From contig JANWJK010000303.1 in the NCBI GenBank assembly GCA_025452005.1, positions 1-50,493 on the forward strand: 50,493 bases of DNA, written 5' to 3'. Each line of letters starts with the position of its first letter. Within the stretch, counting starts at the first letter, position 1. The DNA comes from Acetobacteraceae bacterium. GTDB lineage: Bacteria; Pseudomonadota; Alphaproteobacteria; Acetobacterales; Acetobacteraceae. This document shows positions 1-8,660 of this stretch, one piece after another. Below the pieces are notes generated by a model. The model did not search any database and had not been told where the DNA came from. It saw only the letters and a program-made list of their open reading frames with translations. The position numbers were made by a program, and so were the translations under genes.

Positions 1-1102
1 GCTTGGCGTCGCGCAGCAGCCGCCCCGTCGGGTAGTCGTTGATATAGCCGTTGCCGCCAAGACACTGGATCGCCTCGAGCGCCATCCACGTCGCCTTCTC
101 CGCCGCATAAAGAATTGCGCCGGCGGCGTCCTTGCGCGTCGTCTCGCCGCGATCGCACGACTTCGCCACCGTATATACATACGCCTTGGCGGCGTTCATC
201 GTGGTGTACATGTCGGCGAGCTTGCCCTGCATGAGCTGGAACTCGCCGATCGCCTGGCCGAACTGCTTGCGCTCGTGCACATACGGCACCACTGCGTCCA
301 TGCAGGCCTGCATGATACCGAGTGGCCCCGCCGCCAGCACAGCCCGCTCGTAGTCCAACCCGCTCATCAGTACGCGCACGCCGTCATTGATACGACCCAG
401 CACGTTGTCCTCCGGGACCTCGCAATTGTTGAACACCAGTTCGCAGGTGTTCGATCCTCGCATGCCAAGCTTGTCGAGCTTCTGCGCGGTGGAGAAGCCG
501 GCAAAACCCTTCTCTATGACAAATGCGGTGATCCCCTGCGGTCCCGCCTGAGGGTCCGTCTTGGCATAGACCACCAGCACATCGGCGTCCGGCCCGTTGG
601 TGATCCACATCTTCGAGCCATTGAGGAAAAAGCGGTCGCCGCGCTTCTCCGCCCGCGTGCGCATGCCCACGACATCCGAGCCGGCGCCGGGCTCGCTCAT
701 CGCCAGTGCGCCGACATGCTCGCCGCTGATCAGCCGTGGCAGGAAGCGCCGCCGCTGTGCCTCGCTGCCGTTGCGGCGGATCTGGTTGACGCACAAATTT
801 GAATGAGCACCATACGACAGGCCGACCGAGGCAGAGGCGCGCGAGATTTCCTCCATCGCCACGACATGCTCCAGATAGCCCATGCCGGCGCCGCCGTATT
901 CCTCCTCGACCGTGATGCCGAGTACGCCTAGCTGGCCGAACTTGCGCCATAGATCCATCGGGAAGTTGTTGTCGCGATCGATCGCCGCGGCGCGCGGAGC
1001 GATTTCGCCGGCGGCAAAATTCTGGACGGCGTTGCGCAGCATGTCCGCGGCCTCACCCAGGTCGAAGTTCAGGCCGGGAAGCCGGTTCGGTAATAACGCC
1101 AT
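1..1102 (-). CDS. ivd: Isovaleryl-CoA dehydrogenase (C-terminus outside window)
   Basis: This flavoprotein would oxidise isovaleryl-CoA to 3-methylcrotonyl-CoA in leucine degradation, passing electrons to ETF. The frame is open from the ATG at 1102 to the window edge (367 codons); the last residues and stop lie outside. The translation carries the acyl-CoA dehydrogenase signature [11 protein letters not shown], the flavin-side [10 protein letters not shown] segment and, near the edge, the C-terminal [19 protein letters not shown] block typical of this subfamily. Glu252 in GLDYERAV sits where isovaleryl-CoA dehydrogenases keep their catalytic base, which separates it from short-chain dehydrogenases with the base further downstream. 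It diverges from the ThDP enzyme across 90 bp. Family is certain; substrate is inferred from these motifs. Confidence 0.9.
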   Translation of the reverse strand, partial: MALLPNRLPGLNFDLGEAADMLRNAVQNFAAGEIAPRAAAIDRDNNFPMDLWRKFGQLGVLGITVEEEYGGAGMGYLEHVVAMEEISRASASVGLSYGAHSNLCVNQIRRNGSEAQRRRFLPRLISGEHVGALAMSEPGAGSDVVGMRTRAEKRGDRFFLNGSKMWITNGPDADVLVVYAKTDPQAGPQGITAFVIEKGFAGFSTAQKLDKLGMRGSNTCELVFNNCEVPEDNVLGRINDGVRVLMSGLDYERAVLAAGPLGIMQACMDAVVPYVHERKQFGQAIGEFQLMQGKLADMYTTMNAAKAYVYTVAKSCDRGETTRKDAAGAILYAAEKATWMALEAIQCLGGNGYINDYPTGRLLRDAK

Positions 1103-1192
1103 CCCGGAACAATGGCCGACCCGGTGCGGGCCGCCAAGTGAAACCTGCTCGATCCTGGTGTATCGTCCGGCGATCCGAGGGAGGGAACAGGG

Positions 1193-2932
1193 ATGACAGT
1201 CGAGCGCATGCTGACCGAGGAAGAGCCGGCGGCCGACCTCGTCGGACGGGTGCTACAGGAAGCCGGCATCGAGTATGTGTTCGGCATCTCCGGCGGCCAC
1301 ACCGGGCGCATCGTCTCGGGCCTGCGCAAGTACCAGAACTCACTGCGCATGGTGCTGGTGCGGGAGGAATCTCTCGCCGGCGTGATGGCCGAGGTTTATG
1401 GCCGACTGACGCGGCGGCCGGGCGTGATGATCGGGCAGGGGCCGTGGGTGCTGGGCAACGGTCTGATCGGCACGATGGAGGCCTTCCTTTCCAGCTCGCC
1501 GATGCTGCTGCTGACCGACTTCTCCGATTCGCCACCGTTTCATCTGCACGCACCGTATCAGCAGGCGACTGGCGACTACGGGAGCTGGGACGCCCGGCGC
1601 GCGTTCAGCGGTGTGACCAAGCAGGTGGTGCAGGCGCTTACCCCGATCGCCGCGGTGCAGGGGACGCAGCTTGCGATCAAGCATGCGTTGTCGGGGCAGT
1701 GCGGTCCGGTGGCGGTGCTGTTCGCAATGGATTCGCTGTCCGGTACGGTGGGACCGGACTCGCAGCCGGGGCTTTACCCCACGCGATACTATTTGCCTGC
1801 ACCGCCACCGGCGGCAGATGCGGCGCGCGTGGCCGCTGCCGCGCAGGCGTTGCTTGCAGCGCAACGGCCCGTCGTGATCGCCGGCAACGGTGTCCGCATC
1901 GCACAGGGCTACGACCAACTCGCCGCGCTGGCCGAGGCGGCAGGGCTGCCGGTGGTGACGACAGCCGCGGGCAAGGGCTGCTTCGCCGAAACCCACAGTC
2001 TGGCGTTGGGGGTATTCGGCACATTCGGCACCGAGGCGGCGAACGCCTGTGTCGCTGAGGCCGACCTCGTGCTGGCGGTCGGCACGAAGCTCGGGCCCAG
2101 CGATACCGCCTGGGAGAACCGCGACCTGCTGGATCCGACGCGCCAGACCTTCATCCAGATCGACATCGAGCCACGCAACGCGTCCTGGACATTCCCGGCC
2201 GAACACGTGCTGCTGGGCGACGCCGCGCAGGTCATGCAGCAGATACACGATGCGGTCGTGCAGCATGCGGCGGGGCGCCGCGACGCCGGCAAGGCGAGGG
2301 TGGCCAGGTGGCGCGAACAGAAGGGGTATTTCAACTCACCTGGATATTTCGCGGACGACCAGCCGATCCTGCCGCAGCGGGCGATCGGCGAACTGATGCG
2401 CCACCTGCCGGACAACGCCATCGTCACCTGCGACGCTGGCGAGAACCGCATCATGATGACGCACTTCTATCAGACGAAGCAGGCTGGCGGCTTCCTCCAG
2501 GCGGCGGGCTCTGGTCCGATGGGCTTCGCCATTCCCGCGGCACTCGCGGCGAAGCTGGTGCATCCCGATAGGCCGGTCGTGGCGGTGTGCGGCGACGGCG
2601 GGTTCGCAATGACGATGAACGGCCTGATGACCGGGATCGAGCAGGACATCCCGATCATCAACGTCGTGTTCAACAACCAGGCGCTTGGCTGGGTGCTGCA
2701 CGGCGGTGGCCCGTTCGCGGCGGAGTTTGCCGACTTCGATCACGCGGCGATCGCCCGCGCCATGGGTTGTCAAGGCGTGCGCGTCACCGATCCGGCGGCG
2801 CTCGGTCCGGCGTTGCGCGAAGCGTTGAACGCGCGCGTGCCTACCGTGATCGATGTGCGGACCTCGCTGGCGCAATCGTTCGCCGATATCACGTCGCCGT
2901 TGGCGGTCGCCGCGTCACCACGGAGGAGGTAG
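1193..2932 (+). CDS. ThDP-dependent enzyme, acetolactate synthase/benzoylformate decarboxylase-like
   Basis: A 579-residue enzyme with the three-domain ThDP plan: N-terminal pyrimidine-binding domain (about 15-190), central Rossmann-like domain (about 215-345) and C-terminal diphosphate domain (about 400-565). The ThDP/Mg motif begins at GDG 467-469 and ends at the Asn pair 494-495. Glu59 in VREESLAG aligns with the Glu that activates the cofactor; the usual HE pair is EE here. No acetolactate synthase small subunit is adjacent, so branched-chain biosynthesis is unlikely, and a 2-keto-acid decarboxylase or carboligase is a better guess. The start is the ATG after GAGGGAACAGGG. The true substrate is unknown. 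Confidence 0.85.
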   Translation: MTVERMLTEEEPAADLVGRVLQEAGIEYVFGISGGHTGRIVSGLRKYQNSLRMVLVREESLAGVMAEVYGRLTRRPGVMIGQGPWVLGNGLIGTMEAFLSSSPMLLLTDFSDSPPFHLHAPYQQATGDYGSWDARRAFSGVTKQVVQALTPIAAVQGTQLAIKHALSGQCGPVAVLFAMDSLSGTVGPDSQPGLYPTRYYLPAPPPAADAARVAAAAQALLAAQRPVVIAGNGVRIAQGYDQLAALAEAAGLPVVTTAAGKGCFAETHSLALGVFGTFGTEAANACVAEADLVLAVGTKLGPSDTAWENRDLLDPTRQTFIQIDIEPRNASWTFPAEHVLLGDAAQVMQQIHDAVVQHAAGRRDAGKARVARWREQKGYFNSPGYFADDQPILPQRAIGELMRHLPDNAIVTCDAGENRIMMTHFYQTKQAGGFLQAAGSGPMGFAIPAALAAKLVHPDRPVVAVCGDGGFAMTMNGLMTGIEQDIPIINVVFNNQALGWVLHGGGPFAAEFADFDHAAIARAMGCQGVRVTDPAALGPALREALNARVPTVIDVRTSLAQSFADITSPLAVAASPRRR

Positions 2933-2942
2933 CCGCGCAGTG

Positions 2943-2974
2943 CGTCACGGCGGGGACCAGGCCCCGCCATGACG
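2943..2974. terminator. GC-rich inverted repeat between convergent genes
   Basis: Arms CGTCACGGCGGGG and CCCCGCCATGACG are complementary except at one position and enclose a short loop. The element fills the 54-bp gap between the stops of the ThDP enzyme and the alpha/beta hydrolase, so it is well placed as a two-way transcription terminator. There is no T-tract, so a palindromic intergenic repeat is the alternative. Confidence 0.5.
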
Positions 2975-2986
2975 GTCGAGCAGCGG

Positions 2987-3841
2987 TCAGACGGCAATGT
3001 ACCGATGGAAGAACGCCGCCGCCGGCGCGAACGAGCCGGCGCCCGCCTTCTTCGCATTGTCGACATACAGCAGATCTATCTCGCCGCCCGCCTTGCGGTA
3101 GTTGTTCACGAACCGCTGCGGCTCATGTTCCGGGCCCGCATAATCGGGATCATGATAATCGTGCACGATGTCGGGCTGGCCCTGGAGCCACAGCGCCGGC
3201 GGCGTCTGCACCTTCTCACCCCGCTCCAGCAGCAGGATCGGGTTGCCCTCGGCCATCGCCGCCTCGTTCTTCCAATACGTCTCGTGCCGCTGCGGGATGC
3301 TGCCCACCCATGCCGGCGGATTGGCCGAATCGCGCGCCTTCAACGCATGGCGATAGCGCGACAGAGGGCTGATCACCGGCCACAGCATCGCCACCGCGCG
3401 CACCGTCGCATCGACCGACGGCGCCGATGACGGCAACTGGATTGCCGCATAGCGCGGATCGTTCGGCCGCATCGCTGCCAGCATGCCAAGATGCCCGCCG
3501 CTCGATTGGCCGGCGATGCCGACCAGGTCGGCACGCGTGTTCAGTTCGGACGCATGTGCCTTCACCCAGCGGATCGCGTAGTTGATGTCGGCAAGCGACG
3601 TCGGATAACCGTCTTCCGCATGGCGGAAATCGATCGCCATCACCGCGAGACCGGCGCGCGCGAAGCCCTCGGCGTAGATCTGGCACTCGTTCAGATCGCC
3701 GTTGCACCAGGCGCCGCCATGCACCTCGACGATCGCCGGGAATGGCCCCTTGCCCTGGGGCTTGAACAGCCGCGCCATGAATTTGCGGTCGCCATGGCGG
3801 AGATATTCGACGTCCTGCGTGGTGTATTCGTGGGTCGGCAT
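2987..3841 (-). CDS. Alpha/beta hydrolase (BD-FAE/carboxylesterase-like)
   Basis: A 284-residue cytoplasmic hydrolase, last gene of the Rieske-Lin0512 cassette, starting 14 bp after the preceding stop. HGGAW at 41-45 is the oxyanion-hole motif of the HSL/BD-FAE group, and GQSSG at 111-115 is the nucleophile elbow with Ser113. Acidic residues in the QGQPDIVHDYHD stretch can supply the acid. The C-terminal block that should carry a Gly-x-x-His catalytic histidine reads AKKAGAGSFAP instead; the only later histidine is at about 279. The esterase fold is clear, the substrate unknown, and activity may depend on a displaced histidine. Confidence 0.85.
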   Translation of the reverse strand: MPTHEYTTQDVEYLRHGDRKFMARLFKPQGKGPFPAIVEVHGGAWCNGDLNECQIYAEGFARAGLAVMAIDFRHAEDGYPTSLADINYAIRWVKAHASELNTRADLVGIAGQSSGGHLGMLAAMRPNDPRYAAIQLPSSAPSVDATVRAVAMLWPVISPLSRYRHALKARDSANPPAWVGSIPQRHETYWKNEAAMAEGNPILLLERGEKVQTPPALWLQGQPDIVHDYHDPDYAGPEHEPQRFVNNYRKAGGEIDLLYVDNAKKAGAGSFAPAAAFFHRYIAV

Positions 3842-3855
3842 TGGACTTTCTCCCT

Positions 3856-4209
3856 CTACCTGGGGTTAGCCTGCGGCAGATCGAGGCGGACCGCAACGGC
3901 GGCCGAGGCGATCACCGCCACGTCGCTGGAGGTCTCATCCGGAACGTCCAGCCCGCCCTTCACCACATTGACGGTCACCTCGCCGTGCGGCAGCGACGCC
4001 TTCACCGCGGCCAGGTCCACCTTCGCCGGCTGCTGCACGCCGATGGTGACCTCCACCTGCATGCGCCGTGAGTCGAGACCGAAACTGCGGATGAAGCTCA
4101 GCGAGCTGTGATGCAAAGCGTCCTGTACCGCGCGGAGAGCCGCCTTCGTGTAGTCGCCGCCATGCAGGTCGTTGCCGCTGCCCATCTCGAGAATGATGCG
4201 TTTTGCCAT
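3856..4209 (-). CDS. Lin0512 family protein, copy A (canonical motif)
   Basis: A 117-residue protein of the Lin0512 family (TIGR02058/PF09585 as I recall it), whose function is unknown. Residues near the N-terminus read GSGNDLHG, matching the invariant GxGxDxHG motif of the family, followed by GDYTKAA. The middle has the VEVTIGVQQPAKVD segment and a LPHGEVTV strand shared with its neighbour. The start is the ATG at 4209, 11 bp after the stop of copy B, and the gene ends 14 bp before the hydrolase, so all are probably one transcript. Two copies side by side suggest a heteromeric complex. Linkage to a ring oxygenase suggests a catabolic step, but that is inference. Confidence 0.8.
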   Translation of the reverse strand: MAKRIILEMGSGNDLHGGDYTKAALRAVQDALHHSSLSFIRSFGLDSRRMQVEVTIGVQQPAKVDLAAVKASLPHGEVTVNVVKGGLDVPDETSSDVAVIASAAVAVRLDLPQANPR

Positions 4210-4220
4210 GGTCGGACCCC

Positions 4221-4559
4221 TCAGACATCCAGCCGCACGACGGCGGCGGCATTGGCGATCACGGTGGAATTGGTGCCGGCGTCGTTGGGTATTTCCAACC
4301 CGCCCTCCACCACGGTCACCGTTCCCGTGCCATGCGGCAGCACAGCCAGCACCTGCGCCTTGTTCACCAGCGCAGGCTTCGGCACGCCGATGGTGACCTC
4401 GACCCGCATGGAGTCCACGTGCAGGCCGACAGCATCCGCGATGCTCAGCGAGTTGTGCCACAGCGCGTCGCGCAGCGCCCGAACCGCCGCCTTGGTGTAG
4501 TCGGCGCCGCGGATGTCGGTGCCCATGCCGATCTGTAGGACCATGCGTTTCCAGGCCAT
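4221..4559 (-). CDS. Lin0512 family protein, copy B (His-to-Arg motif)
   Basis: A 112-residue paralogue of copy A with the same architecture: the ADYTKAAVRALRDAL helix, the VEVTIGVPKPALVN segment and LPHGTGTVTVVEGGLE. The family motif reads GMGTDIRG, so the normally invariant His is Arg while the glycines and Asp remain. The start at 4559 follows the strong ribosome site AGGAGGAG. The gene lies 57 bp behind the Rieske oxygenase. The substitution suggests that one subunit of a pair has lost, or changed, a catalytic or metal-binding role. Membership in the family is well supported; role is unknown. Confidence 0.78.
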   Translation of the reverse strand: MAWKRMVLQIGMGTDIRGADYTKAAVRALRDALWHNSLSIADAVGLHVDSMRVEVTIGVPKPALVNKAQVLAVLPHGTGTVTVVEGGLEIPNDAGTNSTVIANAAAVVRLDV

Positions 4560-4616
4560 TCGGCTTTCTCCTCCTGATGTCGTCAGCGCGATACGCCCGC
4601 GCACGCCCTCCGGTCG

Positions 4617-5897
4617 TCACACCGACGTTGGCGCCACACCCGGCCGGGCCGTCAAGGCGTCGCGCGCACTTTCGGCGAACGCGGCATCGCGTGGCAGCAC
4701 CACGGCCGCCGAACGCACGCGATGCGTCGCCGGGTCGGTGCCGGGTGGTGGCTCGCCCTTCTCCAGCGCGCGCGCCGCGCGCAGCAGCCGTTGCCGCGCC
4801 ATGATGATGCCGTTGTCGGTCGAGAGCAGATGCTCGCGCGAGCGGTCCATGATCGGCCCCATGCTTTCCTGTAGCGAGGCGTCCTGCATTGCGATGCCCG
4901 CGACGCCGCTATAGGCCGCGCCTGCCTTCTGCGCCGCACGGTCCATCAGGTAGTCGTTGTCCCGGTTGGCAACCGGAATATAGGTGCCGGGTATCGTGCG
5001 CGTGTGGATGCCCTTGCCGTCGCGCATCGCCTGCACCTCGGCGGCGGTGAGCGCACGTGTCGGATGGTAGTCGAAGCTCCAGGCCCAGCAGTTCTCGTCG
5101 TCGATCGGAATCCAAAAATGTCCGTGCACCGGATGGTTGCCACGCGGCGGGATCATGGTGAACGAAGGCATGCACCAAGGCGTGATCCGCCAGTAGTAGC
5201 CATCCTCGGCATTGCGCCGCGCGCCGATGAACAGCCCAGCCGGCTGGTCAACCACCTGGAACACCGGGCTCGTGTCGCCCATGTTGTACTGGTTGCCGCG
5301 CGAGCCGACCATCAGCGGATCGTTCCGTAATCCGTCGCGATGCAGCCACGACACATGGCTGGAATCGATGCCGCCCTCCATCGCCTGAAGCCAGTTGCAG
5401 TATTGCAGCCGCTTCGAGGTATAGGTCTGCTCCGGCGACACCATGGCGAACTCGAATTCCGGCAGCCCCGGCCGATGCTCCGTCGGTCCCATATAGGTCC
5501 ACAGCACACCGCCCCGCTCCACCAAGGGATACGATCGCAGCTTGATCATCGCGCGGAACCCGCTCCTCTCCGGTTCGGACGGGATTTCCACGCATTGACC
5601 GGTCACGTCGTATTTCCAGCCATGATAGGGGCAGCGCAGCCCGCATTCCTCGTTGCGGCCGAACCACAGCGACACGCCGCGATGCGCGCAGAATTCGTCG
5701 AGTAGCCCGTAGCGTCCCTCGGTGTCGCGGAACGCGATCAGCCTCTCCGACAGAAGCTGCACGCGCACCGGCGGGCAATCGTTCTCCGGCAGCTCTTCGG
5801 CCAACAGCGCCGGCACCCAGTAGCGACGAAACATCTCACCCATGGGCGTCCCCGCACCGGTGCGGGTCAGCAGGTCATTTTGTTCCTTGCGAAGCAT
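4617..5897 (-). CDS. Rieske non-haem iron oxygenase, phthalate-dioxygenase type
   Basis: A 426-residue oxygenase alpha subunit that would hydroxylate or demethylate an aromatic or related compound using electrons from a separate reductase. The Rieske cluster ligands are Cys70-x-His72 and Cys89-x2-His92. The mononuclear iron site shows Asp178, His181 and His186 in GGIDSSHVSWLH, and the later MQDASLQESMGPI block holds the acidic ligand expected in this group. The ATG at 5897 is chosen because GGAGG lies 5 bases before it; an in-frame ATG at 5909 overlaps that site. A longer frame upstream only reads through a palindromic repeat. No reductase gene is adjacent. Confidence 0.9.
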   Translation of the reverse strand: MLRKEQNDLLTRTGAGTPMGEMFRRYWVPALLAEELPENDCPPVRVQLLSERLIAFRDTEGRYGLLDEFCAHRGVSLWFGRNEECGLRCPYHGWKYDVTGQCVEIPSEPERSGFRAMIKLRSYPLVERGGVLWTYMGPTEHRPGLPEFEFAMVSPEQTYTSKRLQYCNWLQAMEGGIDSSHVSWLHRDGLRNDPLMVGSRGNQYNMGDTSPVFQVVDQPAGLFIGARRNAEDGYYWRITPWCMPSFTMIPPRGNHPVHGHFWIPIDDENCWAWSFDYHPTRALTAAEVQAMRDGKGIHTRTIPGTYIPVANRDNDYLMDRAAQKAGAAYSGVAGIAMQDASLQESMGPIMDRSREHLLSTDNGIIMARQRLLRAARALEKGEPPPGTDPATHRVRSAAVVLPRDAAFAESARDALTARPGVAPTSV

Positions 5898-6206
5898 CGT
5901 TGCCTCCATCGCAAAGCTTGAAGACTCTAACACGGAAGGAGCGCGGAGGACCACTGGAGGGTCACGGGAGCTCAGGCGAATCGGTGAATGGCCGATAGTT
6001 CGGGTTGTCCTGTCATCGCGAGGAGCGCAGCGACGCGGCAATCCCCATCGATGGGGATTGCTTCGCTTCGCTCGCAATGACAGCAAGAACCGCAGATCTT
6101 CACGCGTTCACCCGATTGCCCTGCACGCGAGTCCGAGCTGCTCGCACTCCAATGTTCCAAGGCGTTTCCCCGTGTTAAGAGTCTCGCGCACCGAGCGAGA
6201 GGTTCG
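5898..6206. other. Divergent intergenic region with palindromic repeat
   Basis: This 309-bp gap separates the Rieske oxygenase and the GFA-family gene, which are transcribed away from each other, so both promoters should lie here. It contains the repeat at 6011-6082. Outside that I see no convincing gene and no clear -35/-10 pair. Confidence 0.6.
6011..6082. repeat. Palindromic intergenic repeat, copy 1
   Basis: The two outer arms begin TGTCATCGCGAGGAGCG and end CGCTCGCAATGACA; the centre is the palindrome AATCCCCATCGATGGGGATT. It belongs to the same family as the copies at 15966-16072 and 32778-32820, as shown by the shared TGTCATTGCGAGGAGCGAAG-like arm. Read through, the element gives an AKRSNPH peptide that falsely extends the Rieske frame. 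A REP- or MITE-like element is the likely nature. Confidence 0.75.
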
Positions 6207-6629
6207 ATGTTTCACACCGGCGGCTGCCATTGCGAGAACATCAAGGTCAGGCTTCGGCTCGCCAAACCGCCGGAGCAGATGCCGCTGCGCTCGTGCTCCT
6301 GTTCCTTCTGCCGTTCGCACGGCACGCGTACAATTTCAGACCGCGACGGCCTCGTCGAGATCGCCGCCACCGACTGGTCGCTGGTGGAACGCTATCGCTT
6401 CGGCTCGCGCACCGCCGACTATGTGCTCTGCCGCCGCTGCGGCGTTTATGTCGGCGCGGTGTGCGAAACCAGCAGCGGTTTGCGCGCCGTGGTGAATGTG
6501 AACTGCCTGGACGACCGCGCCGCATTCACGCAGGCACCCGCCGCCCCCGACTATGACGGCGAAACCACCGACGCACGCCTCGACCGGCGTGCGACCAACT
6601 GGATGCCAGCGACCGTTATTGCCGGGTGA
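6207..6629 (+). CDS. GFA/CENP-V family zinc-binding protein
   Basis: A 140-residue protein of the family named after glutathione-dependent formaldehyde-activating enzyme. Zinc ligands are visible as Cys7 and Cys9 (GGCHC), the cluster Cys30/Cys32/Cys35 (CSCSFC) and the pair Cys75/Cys78 (CRRCG), which is the full family set. Most members have no demonstrated substrate, so formaldehyde or glutathione chemistry should not be assumed. The start ATG follows GAGAGG. The gene stands alone on the plus strand, diverging from the Rieske gene and ending 4 bp before the convergent ATPase gene. Confidence 0.85.
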   Translation: MFHTGGCHCENIKVRLRLAKPPEQMPLRSCSCSFCRSHGTRTISDRDGLVEIAATDWSLVERYRFGSRTADYVLCRRCGVYVGAVCETSSGLRAVVNVNCLDDRAAFTQAPAAPDYDGETTDARLDRRATNWMPATVIAG

Positions 6630-6633
6630 TCCG

Positions 6634-7605
6634 TCAGTGCCTCGCCTGATCGTACAGATGGCACGCCACGAACCGATCCCCCACCTGCGCGAGCGCCGGC
6701 TCCTGTTGGCCGCACACCGGCATGACCTGCGGACAGCGCGGATGAAAGCGGCAGCCTGACGGTGGGTTCAACGGGCTCGGCACCTCGCCCGCCAACAGGA
6801 TCTCCTCGCGCCGTTCGTCCGGATGGCTGGGCAGCGCCGCGGAGAACAGCGCTGCGGTGTAGGGATGTTTCGGTGCGCGTGCGAGCGTCTGCGCATCACC
6901 CACTTCGACGATCTTGCCAAGATACATCACAACGATCGTGTGGCTCATGTGCGCCACCGCGGCGAGGTCGTGCGCGATGAATAGATACGACAGCCCCAAC
7001 CTGTCCTGAAGATCGCGCAACAGGTTCAGGATCTGTGCACGGATCGACACGTCGAGCGCCGATACCGGTTCGTCCAGCACGACCAGTTTCGGCGATAGCG
7101 CCAGGGCCCGCGCGATGGCAATGCGTTGCCGCTGGCCGCCGGAGAACTCATGCGGAAACAGATCGGCCGACCGCTCCGGCAGTCCGACCAGATCGAGCAG
7201 CTCCAGCACTCGCCGGCGCACTTCGCCCGAGGTGACGGTTTCGTTCGTGACCAGCGGTTCGGCGATGATGTCGCTGATGCGCATGCGCGGACTCAGTGAC
7301 GCGAACGGGTCCTGGAACACCGCCTGGACCGACTTGCGATAGTGGCGGCGCCCCGCGGGATCGAGTTCCTGTAGGTCGCGTCCCTCGAAGCGGATACTGC
7401 CTCCGGTCGGTTCTTCCAGTCCCAACACCAGCTTCGCCGTCGTGGTCTTGCCGCAGCCGGACTCGCCAACCACGCCAAGCGTCCGGCCGCTTTCGATCGA
7501 GAACGAAATGTCGTCGACCGCGCGCACGACCCCACGGCTGCCACTGAACAGCCCGCGGCGCGCCTGGAAATGCTTGGTCAGTCCCGCCGCCTCGAGCACC
7601 GGCAT
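6634..7605 (-). CDS. Peptide-type ABC importer ATPase (DppF/OppF-like)
   Basis: A 323-residue ATPase that would help power uptake through the two permeases upstream. Walker A GESGCGKT is at about 47-54; the ABC signature FSGGQRQR, Walker B VVLDEP and the HDLAAV switch histidine follow in order. The C-terminal oligopeptide extension with GCRFHPRCPQ and a further Cys (ACHLYDQ) is typical of OppF/DppF. Its ATG shares one base with the stop of the preceding ATPase (TGATG), which implies translational coupling. It is the last gene of the seven-gene importer operon. Confidence 0.93.
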   Translation of the reverse strand: MPVLEAAGLTKHFQARRGLFSGSRGVVRAVDDISFSIESGRTLGVVGESGCGKTTTAKLVLGLEEPTGGSIRFEGRDLQELDPAGRRHYRKSVQAVFQDPFASLSPRMRISDIIAEPLVTNETVTSGEVRRRVLELLDLVGLPERSADLFPHEFSGGQRQRIAIARALALSPKLVVLDEPVSALDVSIRAQILNLLRDLQDRLGLSYLFIAHDLAAVAHMSHTIVVMYLGKIVEVGDAQTLARAPKHPYTAALFSAALPSHPDERREEILLAGEVPSPLNPPSGCRFHPRCPQVMPVCGQQEPALAQVGDRFVACHLYDQARH

Positions 7606-8660
7606 CAGGCGGCTCCGCTCTGCATGGCCACACTCGCCAACCAGCAGCGTGCCGTTCGGCCGCCTTCCAGATTGAACTCGGGCGGCGTCTCCTTGTGGCA
7701 GCGATCGAATGCAGCCGGACAACGTGCGGCGAACGAGCAGCCACGCGGCAGCGACGAAAGGTCCGGCGGCTGGCCCTCGATCGCGGTCAGGCGGTTGCGG
7801 TTGTCGGTCATGCGCGGGATCGAGTTCAGCAGGGCCTTCGTGTAGGGATGCGCCGGCGCGTTGAAAATACGTGAGACCGGGCCGGATTCCACGACGCGGC
7901 CGGCGTACATCACAACGAGCTGGTCGCACATCTTGGCGACGATGCCGAGGTTGTGGGTGATGAAGATCAGTGCCAGCCCGTGTTCGCGCTGCAGATCGCG
8001 CAGCAAGCTCAGGTACTGCGCCTGGATCGTCAGATCGAGGCTGGTGGTCGGTTCGTCGGCGATCAGCAGGCGCGGCTCGCACGCAATGCCGATCGCGCCG
8101 ACGATGCGCTGCCGCATGCCGCCCGACATCTCATGCGGAAACTGCGTCACGCGCGTCTCGGGCGACGGGATACGCACCGCCTTCAGCAGATCGCACGCGC
8201 GACGCCAGGCCGCGGCCCGCCTGGTTCCCTCGTGCACCCGGATCGGCTCACCGACCTGGTTGCCGATGGTGAACAGCGGATTGAGCGACGCCATGGGGTC
8301 CTGAAGGATCATGGCGATGCGCTTGCCGCGCACATGCCGCATCTCGGTGTCGGTCTTGCGCACCAGGTCTTCGTTCTCGAACCACATCTGGCCGCTGACG
8401 ATCTGCGCCGCTGGCGGCAGCACGCGCAGGATGCTCAGCGCCAGCGTGCTTTTGCCGGACCCCGATTCACCGACGATGCCGAGGGTTTCGCCGGCGCTGA
8501 TGCGTAGCGACACGTCGTCCACCGCGCGTACGACGCGGGTGCCCTGCGCCGAGACGTAGTGGGTGGATAGATTGTCGATCTCCAGCAGCGGGCGGTTTGG
8601 CGTCGCCGCCACACCGCGCCTCGGATCAGAGCTGACGGAGCTGAGGGTCGAGTTTGACAC
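7605..8660 (-). CDS. Peptide-type ABC importer ATPase (DppD/OppD-like)
   Basis: A 351-residue ATPase paired with the DppF-like protein. Walker A GESGSGKST, signature MSGGMRQR, Walker B LLIADEPT and switch region ITHNLG are all present, and the C-terminus has the OppD-type GCSFAARCP cysteine block. The longest start is a GTG at 8660, which overlaps the permease gene by 35 bp. A GTG at 8612, just after the permease stop and preceded by GAGG, is an equally good start and would remove 16 poorly conserved residues. Confidence 0.92.
   Translation of the reverse strand: MSNSTLSSVSSDPRRGVAATPNRPLLEIDNLSTHYVSAQGTRVVRAVDDVSLRISAGETLGIVGESGSGKSTLALSILRVLPPAAQIVSGQMWFENEDLVRKTDTEMRHVRGKRIAMILQDPMASLNPLFTIGNQVGEPIRVHEGTRRAAAWRRACDLLKAVRIPSPETRVTQFPHEMSGGMRQRIVGAIGIACEPRLLIADEPTTSLDLTIQAQYLSLLRDLQREHGLALIFITHNLGIVAKMCDQLVVMYAGRVVESGPVSRIFNAPAHPYTKALLNSIPRMTDNRNRLTAIEGQPPDLSSLPRGCSFAARCPAAFDRCHKETPPEFNLEGGRTARCWLASVAMQSGAA

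Noticed and set aside
1193-2932. Acetolactate synthase for branched-chain amino acid synthesis
   Set aside because: The fold matches, but the small regulatory subunit and ilv neighbours are missing, and the HE pair before the catalytic site is changed to EE.
5898-6086. N-terminal extension of the Rieske oxygenase to 6086
   Set aside because: The added residues come from read-through of the palindromic repeat, and a strong GGAGG site sits just before the ATG at 5897.
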